From Marsupella aquatica (taxonomy: Eukaryota > Marchantiophyta), in NCBI GenBank assembly GCA_973895155.1, contig OZ316895.1, forward strand, positions 22,940,001-23,004,000: a stretch of DNA of 64,000 bases, written 5' to 3'. The first letter of the stretch is position 1. The number at the start of each line of letters is the position of its first letter. The notes below the pieces were generated by a model. The model was not told where the DNA came from. It ran no database searches and saw only the letters and a list, made by a program, of their open reading frames with translations. Position numbers and translations under genes: made by a program. Positions 11,772 through 22,106 of the stretch are shown one piece after another.

Positions 11772-13911
11772 ACTTGAGCTATTGAAATCCTTCTAGTCAA
11801 TTCCTGGTGTCATCTCAGCATTTGCTGGGTTCAGGATTTTTCAGATCCTGTCTGGTTACATGTGCTCTCCAGGTTTGCCTTTGTAGCATATAAGAATTTG
11901 AAAGGGTCAAAGATAACTTCTGTTACAGGCTTTGGGACCCAATTTATCCATCTCAAATTGCACTAACAATTTGCAGTCTTTTCAATTTTCCTCGTCACTA
12001 TAATACGATGCGGGGATCCATTTTCAAACGGTGATCAATAATCAAGGGTTTGGAATCTCAAATCTCACGTACTTGTTGGTTTAACCGCTTGCAAGCATCT
12101 CCCTTCTGAGCATGAGGCGGAAAACGCCAGGTTTAGGGTAGCTTACGTGCAGAATGTCTTTTCCTTCATTGTTCTTGTCTCGCAGAAGAACGTGGTTACG
12201 AGTAGGCCCCAATTGTGCTTGAAAGTGACTTTCTTCTGACGGTGAAGAGAATTTCCATGTCGTATCCCATCGCTGTTGTGAACTTACGTGACGCAGAGCT
12301 CAAGTGAGCTCCTCGTCCTCCACGTCAACAGTAAAGGACCCGGATGTACTAAATTCTGTCCCGTACTCCCAAAATTATCGATTATGTGGTCCCATCAGGC
12401 GTTGCTGCCTGACCCTCCTTAAGCCATACAACTGAACAGCTTCTTTGTGCACTTTCCGGAGATAAGCAGCAATACTGGTAATTGTACTTTACATTCGGAA
12501 AACCCTCCATGATGTCCATAGATAGAAGACCATTCATGAACTGACCTGATCTACTACCATTTGTCTGCTCTTAGAAGTGGAGTGCAGGACAATGTGTCAG
12601 CACCGTTTACGACACATCGCAGTCGTGGGATGAAATCAATGTAGAGTATCCACTGAACGATTTGGGTTTGGATCATCGCAGATTTAATTGCTTCTCTTCC
12701 TTTCCCAAGGACAGCAGCTTATGATTATCAAATCTCTTTATAGGACCGATGATGTCGCGATAAGTATGCTTCTAGATGAAGCTGAAAGTTCTTGCCAATG
12801 GGATGTCTACTGCAGTTTTCTAGATGCTTCTAGATCAAGCTGAAAGTTTTGATGTCTACTGCAGTTTTCTGCCACGTGACCTCCTTACCTAATTTTGCGT
12901 TACGTGTTCCTACTTTGTCGGGTTTAACTAACTTACCTGTTGTGGTCGGTTTTGGAGGACATGATCTTCATTGCTGGTCGGGACTCCAGGGCTTGTTGTT
13001 CAGTTGTATGAGGGTGCATGTTCTGAGAAATCGATAATTTCAATTAGGATAAGTTTACTGTCTGGAGCTCTCTCCCTGCAATCGACGAATACTCCTTTTC
13101 TTCGGTGAAGTATTCTTTTCTCTTTCCTAAAGTTCCCGGGCAGTGACAAAATGATGACAAAATGATGTTCAAAGATAAAAGTTTTAATAACACATACAGC
13201 AATGCTGCAGGTTGCCAGCTCCTGGGGGCAAAGTTGTGAGCATATGGCACTTGCCCAATGGAAATACATGCATCTGTATGAAACATTGGTCGCCGATCAG
13301 TTAGGTGATGCCTCTATGATTATTAGGATACTAAGTAACCTTAGTGAACACAAGAATGCCCGGTTCGGGCCTTAAAGTCGGTGTTCCTGCAAAAATTATT
13401 GATTTAGATCTCACCCCAGTAATTTCTCTGTAGTTCCATCTCTGGTTACATCCATTGCATTGCAAAGGGGCACAATACACAATGCCATATATCCTCCTCG
13501 ATTTATGTGAAGGTGGAGAAACAAGGTCTATGCATCAAGATGTTCGTCAGGCTCCAGAGCCAGCTGCTTTGATTGGAAGTAGAAAGAAGCAGCCATCAAA
13601 GGGTGTCATAGGATTTTGTGCTCTGTCGCTCCATAGTCGACTACCAAGTAAAGTGCACCCACCATTCAGGAGTGTACTCTCCCCTTCTAATTCTTAAGGC
13701 TGCCCAAGTTAAATGTTGTTTCGATTTACATTTCTCCCGATACCTGATTCATTCAGGGATCTGTAACTTGTTGCGAACCTTTTGCCGGTGAAGTCACCGT
13801 CCAAAAATGTCGGTAAGCACCATTGAAGCGAAAATTCTCCCCTTCGTTTCTACATACGCATGAATCAATCGGTCACAACTAAGAATATGACGGCGTGTTC
13901 CTCGTAATGGA
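11772..13911. other. Intergenic; holds part of a segmental duplication
   Basis: No gene is supported. The stretch about 12777-12960 (GAAGCTGAAAG, TCTACTGCAG, then CACGTGACCTCCTTACCTAATTTT-like sequence) is repeated in diverged form at 23287-23415. About 13385-13910, downstream of the SDR gene, is matched at about 26250-26917. Both pairs belong to the same ancient duplication that gave the SDR pseudogene. Confidence 0.6.
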
Positions 13912-14856
13912 CTAGTGGAATGAAGTGTCGTCGCTTTTCACGGTGGCCGTCACCATGCCAGTGTTACCGAAGAACAAAGGCAATTGCATACGCTCGGGGG
14001 CTGATGTGTAGCTACCATCGACCACCAAATTATGCCCGCTAACATATTTGGATTCATCACTGGCAAGGAACAATGCAACGTTCGCAATGTCCTGTGCTGT
14101 AGTGACGGTGCTTCGGAGCCCTACTGGCCCTTGGTCGCGGCTGATCAACTCGAGAGGGACATCTCCGTTGCGCCTCCCATCGCTTGTGGTGGCCTTCACT
14201 TTCTCTGCTGTGACAAGAGCAGAAGGGGTGGGCTTGTATCCTGCCAGAGAGTTAGCGCTCTTGAACAACATTGGCGTGATGACGGCAGCTGGAGATATGG
14301 CATTCACTCTGATCTGGTAAGAGCGCAGCTCGGCGGCAGCAGATTTTGTCAAGCCCACCAACGCATGCTTGCAAGTAGTGTAACAATGCGGAGCGAATCC
14401 TGCCAAGACAGAAGCCACACTAGCTGTGTTGATGATGGACCCGCCTCTTTCTGCGGCCCTCATGATTCTCGTGGCGTGCTTGATACCCAGAAAGTAGGAC
14501 TTGATCAAGACTTGCACCGTGCGGTCCCAATCGTCTCCTTCAATCTTCTCAATGGGGCCGATGACGCCCAAAATTCCGGCATTGTTGTGCAGGATGTCAA
14601 GGCCTCCGAAAGCGCTGACGCTCAAGTCCAGGGCTGCAGCGAATTGCGCCTCGTTCGTTACATCGCAGTGCACGTAGCGAGCAAATTCATCTCCTCCCAA
14701 CTCCTCCACCAATTGAAGCCCCGGACCGTCCTGGATGTCTGCCACTACCACTTTTGCCCCGTTCGCAATAAATGTCCTCACCGTAGCCTCCCCAATGCCG
14801 CTGGCCCCTCCCGTTACTAAAGCCACCTTGCCCTCCAACCTGCGAGCGAATTCCAT
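13912..14856 (-). CDS. Short-chain dehydrogenase/reductase, NAD(H)-type, plant SDR110C-like
   Basis: A single-exon classical SDR of 314 residues, resembling secoisolariciresinol dehydrogenase and xanthoxin dehydrogenase type enzymes. The Rossmann motif TGGASGIG is at residues 15-22, and Asp40 at the end of the second strand favours NAD over NADP. HNNAG is at 90-94, the catalytic Ser is 146 (NTASVAS), and Tyr159 and Lys163 form YTTCK. The family C-terminal signature SKYVSGHNLVVDG is present. The Asn of the usual Asn-Ser-Tyr-Lys tetrad appears to be Leu117 (TVQVLIKSYFLG where relatives have an INxxG-like stretch). The insert between about 205 and 250 is longer than usual and charged. The substrate cannot be told from sequence. 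No transit peptide is evident, so it is probably cytosolic. Confidence 0.93.
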   Translation of the reverse strand: MEFARRLEGKVALVTGGASGIGEATVRTFIANGAKVVVADIQDGPGLQLVEELGGDEFARYVHCDVTNEAQFAAALDLSVSAFGGLDILHNNAGILGVIGPIEKIEGDDWDRTVQVLIKSYFLGIKHATRIMRAAERGGSIINTASVASVLAGFAPHCYTTCKHALVGLTKSAAAELRSYQIRVNAISPAAVITPMLFKSANSLAGYKPTPSALVTAEKVKATTSDGRRNGDVPLELISRDQGPVGLRSTVTTAQDIANVALFLASDESKYVSGHNLVVDGSYTSAPERMQLPLFFGNTGMVTATVKSDDTSFH

Positions 14857-15918
14857 CCTCGTGACCTCAACTCAATGCCACCAGCAGTACTAAGAAACCC
14901 TCCAATTCAATTCCAAACACCTGCTGAGCCGTTGACTGTAAACAATCGAGGTTTTTTTTTAAAGAATTTTGACGGAATTCTACCTCCTAGACCAACTGTT
15001 ACTCGAGCTCGTTGCTCGGGCTTCACTGGCGGCAGTACGCTACGCAACTAAAATCACCAAAACCATGAACCCCCCTCCACCTCCTTCGATTTAGAGTGCT
15101 TAGACTTGCAGTCGTCTCTCGTCTCCTCAGCTCTGCTCAGCTCTGGTCAGCTCTGCTCTGCTCTGCTCCCACACTACAAACCACCACATCCGTCCACACT
15201 TCGACCAAACTCGTGCAATTCGGCTGTCCCAGTTCAGTTTCTCCAGCTCCGCTTTACAGTACCTCCAATTCTCTGCTTGGCTAACTCTGGCTGAACCACC
15301 CTTCGATTCAGCATGACTTGAGACTGTTCGTCCTTCCGTGGCTCTCTTCACGCACGTGAAATCGCCACACCCATCCACTCTTCCATCGAACTTCATGCAA
15401 TTCGCTTTGCGTTCATCACTTTCACCAGCTTCCTCTCAGCTCACGCTGAAAGTGAGGAACCATTCTCATCATGGCTGTCTGGCTGACGAGAAGGAAGTGA
15501 CCAACAATTCCTACAGAACTACAGAAGAATCTATCCCTACAGATGTCCCTATGGCGCCAGTTCCTACGCCTGTACATACTAGAGACCCCATAGCCTGCTA
15601 GCGTTTGTATTCCCACCTTGGGGTAAGTGCGAATCGAATTTAGTCCACCAATTGCAACACTGTTTCCTGCCACCAGGCACAGAGCCGGAATTGACTGACT
15701 TCCACAGTTCCACGGAAAAGCTGGCGGCCGAGAAGAACCTGGACTGTGCTGGAGACCGACATCTCCGCTGCATTCGATCAGCGCCTCATCGATTGGTTCC
15801 ACAAAAATAATCCCTCCCAAGTCCCGACAGACGTGGCCCCAACACGATTTCGGTCCTCCCAACACCTTCGACCTAAACCCAAACCAAATTGAGACGATGT
15901 AATAATAGAGCAGAACCT
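14857..15918. other. Intergenic with a diverged tandem duplication
   Basis: This holds the SDR upstream region. About 15150-15250 and 15340-15440 are related (ACCACATCCGTCCACACTTC versus GCCACACCCATCCACTCTTC, each followed by TTCATGCAATTCG-like sequence). A CTCAGCTCTGCT run lies at about 15125-15170. A short open frame at 15338-15601 is not convincing as a gene. Confidence 0.4.
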
Positions 15919-16735
15919 CGACATCATTAGGGCGTCAGACATCATTACGGGTCTCAAAGCTTCATTAGGGCGTCAGCCATTATGAGGGGTCTCATTAGAA
16001 AGTCTCAAAGGTTTGAAAATTATTCAGCACACAGCGTCTCAAAACTTGGAAAATTATTCAGCAGACATCACTAGGGAGTTTCAAAGCTTGGAAAATTATT
16101 CAGCAGACATCACTAGGGGTCTCAAAGCTTCAATAGTGAGTCTAAAAGTTTTAGGGTTATTCAGCAGACATCAACTAGTAGGGCATCTCAAAGCTTCATT
16201 AGTACCTCTCAAAGCTTTAGGGCATCTCAAAGCTAGGAAAACTATTCAGCAGACATCACTAGGGCCGCTCAAAGCTTCATTAGTGCATCTCAAAGCCTTA
16301 GGGTTATTCAGCAGACATCATTAGGGTATCTCAAAGTTTCATTAGTGTGTCTCAAAGCTTTAGGACGTCTCAAAGCTTGGAAAATTATTTAGCAGACATC
16401 ACTAGGGTGTCTCAAAGCTTCATTAGTGCGTCTCAAAGGCTTAGGGCTATTTAGCAGACATCATTAGGGTATCTCAAAGCTTCATTAGTGCATCTCAGAG
16501 TTTTAGGGCATCGCAAAGCTAGGAAAATTATTCAGCAAACATCACTAGGGGTCTCAAAGCTTCATTAGTGCGTCTCAAAGCTTTAGGGCTATTCAGCAGA
16601 CATAATTAGGGCATCTCAAAGCTTCACTAGTGCCTCTCAAAGCTTTAGGGCGTCTCAAAGCTTGGAAAATTATTCAGCAAACATCATTAGGGTGTCTCAA
16701 AGCTTCATTAGGGCATCTTAAAGGTTGGAAAAACA
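15919..16735. repeat. Minisatellite with GTCTCAAAGCTT and TTCAGCAGACAT words
   Basis: About 800 bp of imperfect tandem repeats. Recurring words are TCTCAAAGCTT(C/T), GGAAAATTATTCAGCAGACATCA, CATTAGTGCGTCTCAAAG and TTTAGGGCTATTCAGCAGAC. Short units of about 30 bp are combined into longer units of about 60 and 120 bp. A single related unit occurs at about 24033-24062. It is non-coding. Confidence 0.85.
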
Positions 16736-17819
16736 TTCTGCACGAGAGTCAATCTTGAGGCTCATTAAGAGCCTTGAGTACATAGCTGCCCTAGCCTGTT
16801 GCCTGGCCCTTTACATTTTTTTATTTTTTCTTTCACCAGCCTCTATAGTGACTAATGGTTATGGCATAAGACCAATTCTTATAGCAAAAACTTATGGACT
16901 ACAAAATAACCCATAACTAGATAGTTGAGGTACATCAAATTGTGAGCGTTGAGAGGCCCATTCATGAAACAATCATAAGAAAAGCTTCACAAGTAAAGGT
17001 AAAGCTCATCAGGTGTGGGATTGCTTGCAAGCTCCTGCCTGTATGCTAAGAATGATATGTAAGAATGGCAGTGGTAGCGGAGGAGTTGAGGTGCACTGAG
17101 AAAGAGGAGGATATAGTATGAGTAATTTTAGGGTAGCCGCCAGGGTGGTGGGAATAATGTGAAGACTATGGTAGATAGCCTTAATCTTTATAAGTTTTTA
17201 ACTGATCACAGTTTTTATGTAAGGTAATGTTAAAAGCTTACTATTCTTAGTATACTAAGATGTACCTAGAATTTACGTAGACTCCGTGTAACATCATGTT
17301 GAGACAATACAATTTTCTTTATAATTTATCTTTTCACTTTTATCCATATGGGTCCTAGACCACTGATTACTGTGGCCACCATAAAATCAAAAACTATAAT
17401 AAGAAGTTGAATGCGCATTTTTTCAAAGTGGTCGTCATTCAAATTTGGCCAGTCTTTTTGAGTGAAAGAAAAGTGAACTGGAAAAAGAGAAAGGAATAAG
17501 AAGAAAATAATTATGTTTGGTGTGAAGAGGCTTCTCCAAGCAAGAAAGGGACAAAGTCCTCCACTCTACCCTTCATGCTACACCATGCTCCTCCCTCTAC
17601 ATGCATACAAAGTGTTCCTCCCTCTACCATCCATGCCATACTATGCTTCATGCCATATCATCCATGCATAGGAAGTGCTACATCATGAGAGTAGTTTAAT
17701 TGCAAATATTACATAATCAATAAAATAGTGCACAATCTAATCAATGAGACAAAGATGAGACAAAAAAAATGTGAAAAATAAGGAAAAAGAGGGGGGGCGG
17801 GGTGGGCGGACGGGAGGTT
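16736..17819. other. AT-rich intergenic region sharing sequence with 25.4-26.1 kb and 37.3 kb
   Basis: About 16845-16950 (GTGACTAATGGTTATGGCATAAGACCAAT, then CATAACTAG and ACATCAAATTGT) matches units of the array at 25.36-26.11 kb. About 17420-17500 (GTGGTCGTCATTCAAATTTGG) matches about 37325-37400. No gene is seen. Confidence 0.5.
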
Positions 17820-18366
17820 GAAAAAAATGATTAAAAAAAAATCATTCTCATTTTGTTGTACTTTGGTGGTCGTTGTCGCCTCTCTTTTGTGTCATGACAT
17901 CTTTCACTTGACAATTTTTTTTACACGATGAGATATTTCTAACAAATATATATTTTGCAACATGATATTTTTTGAGTATATCTTTAGCACAACTTCACCT
18001 ATTATGCATTGACATGTTTTGCTGAACAATATCTTTTAGTAAACTACATCTTTTGCGGAACAACATATTTTACTTAACAATATCTTTTGAGCGACCGCAT
18101 ATTTTAGTTAATGACATCTTTTATTTGACATCTTAAATGCAACGGCATGTTTACACAACAATATCTTTGGTGCAACCCATGGGGATCCAAGATGTTTATC
18201 CAAAGATTTAGATAATCAACTAGCCCCATGCCTGTGCGTTACACAAAAGATGTTTAGGTGAAGAAAATATTTCAAAGTGAAAAAAGATATCAAGGTGAAG
18301 AAAATAAATTGAGGTGAGAAAAGATGTTAAGGAGAGAAAGATGTCAAGGAGAGAAAAGATGGCAAG
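17820..18366. repeat. GACATCTTTT / AAGATGTC minisatellite, left flank of palindrome
   Basis: At 17880-18180 the sequence reads as diverged copies of ACATCTTTTACTTAACAATA. At 18245-18366 it switches to the opposite strand orientation (GAGAAAAGATGTCAAGG). The same motif separates the palindrome arms and reappears at 22.1 kb and 38.9-40.2 kb. Confidence 0.75.
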
Positions 18367-19859
18367 GAGTCGCGGAACTCGACTACCTTAACACTTAGCT
18401 CCGGCGTTGTTGACTCCGACACCGAGCTCCCTTATGGTCCAGGCCCGGATAGGCCATCCGGGGAGGACTTAGCATTGGGAGACTTGTGGGCAATGAGACG
18501 TGGCACTAGCGAGGCAAGGGGCCAAGCTGGGGACACACACTAAGGACTTGGACTAGCCTATGGCTGGTCGGGTCAAGGGCAAATGGGCCGGGCTCAAGGA
18601 TGGTCGTCCGGACCGTCGGATGGGCTTTGAGTTCTGAGGGCTTGGGAGTGAGCTCCTCTTGGGCCCAAGGCCAATGGAGTTGACGCTATTGGCAATGGAC
18701 GCTTGGGGCGCAAGTTATGGCCCAATCCGGGTTGGGCCGGTCGGGGGCCCCGAGCGGCGATCAGACCTGAGGGCCTAGGCATGAGCACTGGGTCGGCCCG
18801 GTCACAACGGGCTAAGGCACTCCGCTTGCGGATGCCTATCAAGAAAGTTATGGGCGTTGCCAGTTGGTGGTGCTCCCATTATGCGCGATGGGATCCGGGT
18901 TGGGGGCCAAATGTTTAGGGACCAAAGTTGGTCCGGGGGTAGCAGGTCTCCAAAAGCAAATATGAGGGGAGTGGTGTCTCCCTGAGGGCTAAGACCGAGT
19001 CGAAGTCGTGAGTCGCGGTGGTCACGACACTAAGGGAAACCGCTAAACGGAAATGGTGATATCTTCCCAACGGGAAGTCCGTTGGAGGACTTTTTGGGTG
19101 CGTTGGAAAGCTCTTGAGGAGGGCTACGCCCTCCTGAGCTCAGATGGGGCCGGGGGTGCCATGGGTTCTCATGGTTTGCGGGTGTTAGCTCGCCCGCTTG
19201 CCAAATCCTGCCAAATAGTAGCCAAGCCGCGTTCAGCCTCCCAAGGGAGCTTCCGTTGGGGAGGCAAGGCCAAATAGGTATGGAGGCTGAGTCCCAAGGG
19301 CGCTCAGTCCCTAGACCATCAGTGGGGCGAACCGGGAGCGGTTGTTAGAGTCGGGGCCGTTCTGGTGCATGTTGAGACAAGCTTGGGACAAGCTTTAGGA
19401 CAAGCTACGCTATTTGGGCCATGAGCATGTCCTGAGGTCAGGGCAGTCAGTTGGTGATGGATACGTACGAGGGGGAACCCGGGCCACGCCCGAGGAAGGA
19501 GCTGTCCTGGACGGACAGTGGGCGTGGGTTCTGGTTCCGGCTTATGGCATCGGGAGGACCTATCGCTGACCTATTTACCAACGTCTGTTGAGCTTGAGGT
19601 AGGATGCTAGACTTGGCGAGTTCTAGATCCGAAGGGGTTACTTACCGAGGTGCTTGGTTGCTTGTGCAGACAGTGAGGACCATTGAGTAGCGGTCGTGTA
19701 GGGGAGCAAGTGTAGCTTTGTATGGGAGGGGCCACAGGTGGTGCTAGAGGCACTTGGATGCTTGCTCGAGGTATTTCGTGGAGGCGTTCGGGCACCAAGG
19801 GCACTTAGGCGCAAGTGTTGGGATTGGTGAGGGCGCTGGGTGGCGAGGTCCACCACTCA
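18367..19859 (+). repeat. Left arm of a large imperfect inverted repeat
   Basis: A GC-rich block of about 1.5 kb that is the reverse complement of 20308-22106. Matching landmarks are GGAACTCGACTACCTTAACA (18374) against its complement near 22085, TTGGGCCCAAGGCCAATGGAGT (about 18658) against 21795-21816, and GGTGGCGAGGTCCACCACT (about 19840) against 20312-20330. No conserved ORF. It could derive from two LTR-like sequences inserted head to head, or be one foldback element. Confidence 0.85.
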
Positions 19860-20307
19860 AGGTGAGAAAAAGATGTAAGGTGAGGAAAATATGTTAAGGA
19901 GAGAAAATTATGTTGTGATGATATAAAGATATCAAGGTGAGAAAAAGATGGCGAGATGAGAAAATATAAAACGTCACGGTGAGAAAAATGTCAAGGAAAG
20001 AAAATGATGTTGAAAAGTGCAAAAGAAGCCGAGGTGAGAAAAAGATGTCGAGCTGATTGAAAGATGTCAAGACAAGAAAATGATGTTAGAAGAGATGATT
20101 GTTGAGGAGAGAAAAGACTGATGCTGTGATGAGATGAGATAAAGATATCAAAGGTGACAAAAAGATGGTGAGATGAGAAACAGATAAAATATCATGGTGA
20201 GAAAAAATGTCAAGGAGAGAAAATGATGTTGATGAGTGCAAAAGAAGTCGGGGGAGAAAGATGTCAAGCTGAGAAAAAGATGTCAAGACAAGAAAATGGT
20301 GTTGAGG
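19860..20307. repeat. Palindrome spacer made of AAGATGTCAAG minisatellite
   Basis: About 450 bp of GAGAAAA(A/G)GATGTCAAGG-like repeats, the same family as the outer flanks. The inverted arms are therefore embedded in one minisatellite. Confidence 0.75.
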
Positions 20308-22106
20308 TTAAGTGGTGGACCTTGCCACCCAGCGCCCTCACCAATCCCAGCACCCACGCCTAAGTGTTCCTGGTGCCCGAACGTCTCCACGGATTACCTT
20401 GATCAAGTAACCTAGTGCCCCTTGCACCACCAGCGACCCCTCCCATACGAAGCCGCACTTGCTCTCCAACACGACCGCTACTCAACGGTCCTCATTGTAT
20501 GCACAAGCAACCAAGCGTCTCTGTAAGTAACCCTTCAGGATCTAGAACTCCCCAAATCTAGCATCCTAACTCAAGCTCAACAGACATTGGTAAGTAGGTC
20601 AACAATAGGTCCTCCCGATGCCATAAGCCGGAATCGGAACCCACGCCCATTGTTTGTCCATAACAACTTCTTCCATGGGCGCGGCCCAGGTTTCCCCTTG
20701 TACCTATCCATCACCAACTGACCGCCCTGACCCCAGGACATGCTCATGGCCCAAATAGCGTAGCTTGTCCCAACACATCGAGACCAGAATGGCCCCGACT
20801 CCAGCAACCAACTACCGGATCGCCCCATTGATGGTCTAGGGGCCAAGCACCCTAGGAACTCAACCTCCACGCCTACTTGGCCTTGCCTCCCCAACACAAG
20901 CTCCCTTGGAAGATTGAACGCGGTTTGGCTGTTGTTTCGGCAGAAGGCAAAAGGGTGAGCTAACACCCGCAAACCTCAAGAACCTATGGTGCCCCAGATC
21001 TAGTTGAGCTCAAGAGGATGTAGTCCTCCACAAGAGCTTTCCAACGCACCCAAGAAGTCCTTTAACGGACTTCCCGTTGGGAAGTTATCGCCGTTTCTGT
21101 TTGGCATTTTTCCTTAGTGTCGTGACCGCCGCGACTCACGACTTCGGCTCGCCCTTAGCCCCCAGGGAGATACCACTCCCCTCATATATGCTTATGGAGA
21201 CCTGCCACCCTTGGACCAACTTTGGTCCTCAAACTTTTGGTCCACAACCCGGATCCTCTCCTGCATGTCTGGGCACGCCACCAACTGGCAACGCCCATAA
21301 CTTCCTAGTTAGGCGTCCGCAAGCGGAGTGCCTTAGGGCTAGGTTCCATAGGGCTGGGAGTAAGGAGTACGGATGCTGTCAGAATTTTTAAGCCAATAAG
21401 ATTGCAGCTTTTCCAGGGACTGAGGGGTGTACAAATACTGTATCAAGGAGTATGATTTTCCCTCACACTCCCTCCTAAAATTCAGGGGTACCCCCTGCCC
21501 CTGTATAAGAACAATATAGGGCATTCTCATTGGCTCTTGAGTCAAAATTCACACATTTAAAATACTGTATACACCTTGGTATATGGTGTATTTGGGCCCT
21601 AGGGGATGTCAGAGGGAGTGACTGTACTCCCTACCCCTGGCCCATGGAACCTGGCCCTTAGCCCGTTGTGATCGGGCCGATCCAGTGTTCATGCCTAGGC
21701 CCTCAGATCTCATCGCTGCTTGGGGCACCCGATCGCCCAAACCCGGGTCGGGCCATAACTCGAGCCCCAAGCGTCCGTTGCCCATGGCGTCAACTCCATT
21801 GGCCTTGGGCCCAAGAGGAGCTCTCACTCAAGCCCTCAGAACTCAAAGTCCGTCGGGGGGGGGGGGTCCGGATGGTCAACCTTGAGCCCGGCCCCTTGAC
21901 CCGACCAGCTCTCAACTAGTCTAAGTCCTTAGTGTGTGTCACCAGCTTGGCGCCTTGCCTTCGCTAGTGCCACATCTCATTGCCCACAAGTCTCCCCATG
22001 CTAAGTCCTCCCCAGATGGCCTATCCGGGCCTGGACCATAAGGGAGCTCGGCGTCGGAGTCAGCAACGCCAGAGCTAAGTGTTAAGGTAGTCGAGTTCCG
22101 TAACTC
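20308..22106 (-). repeat. Right arm of the large imperfect inverted repeat
   Basis: The reverse complement of 18367-19859, with indels. The largest length difference is the 322-bp insertion at 21336-21657, which the left arm lacks. A 131-codon minus-strand frame at 20577-20972 is not kept in the other arm and is probably not a gene. Confidence 0.85.
21336..21657. mobile_element. Tourist/PIF-Harbinger-like MITE (322 bp)
   Basis: Terminal inverted repeats of about 33 bp: the left end starts GGGCTAGGTTCCATAGGGC and runs to GGAGTAC; the right end, read inward, starts GGGCCAGGTTCCATGGGCC and also reaches GGAGTAC. Both sides are flanked by TTA (21333-21335 and 21658-21660), the typical 3-bp target duplication of PIF/Harbinger elements. 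The left palindrome arm has a single TTA at the matching site (18813-18815), so this is a filled site next to its empty paralogue. There is no transposase, so the element is non-autonomous. Confidence 0.88.

Noticed and set aside
14032-14820. 262-codon plus-strand frame
   Set aside because: Antisense shadow of the SDR gene, which has all family motifs.
16100-16720. TTTAGGG words suggesting interstitial telomeric repeats
   Set aside because: Each longer unit has only a single TTTAGGG; there are no consecutive copies.
18594-19277. Short GC-rich frames in the left palindrome arm
   Set aside because: Not preserved in the other arm; expected by chance in GC-rich DNA.
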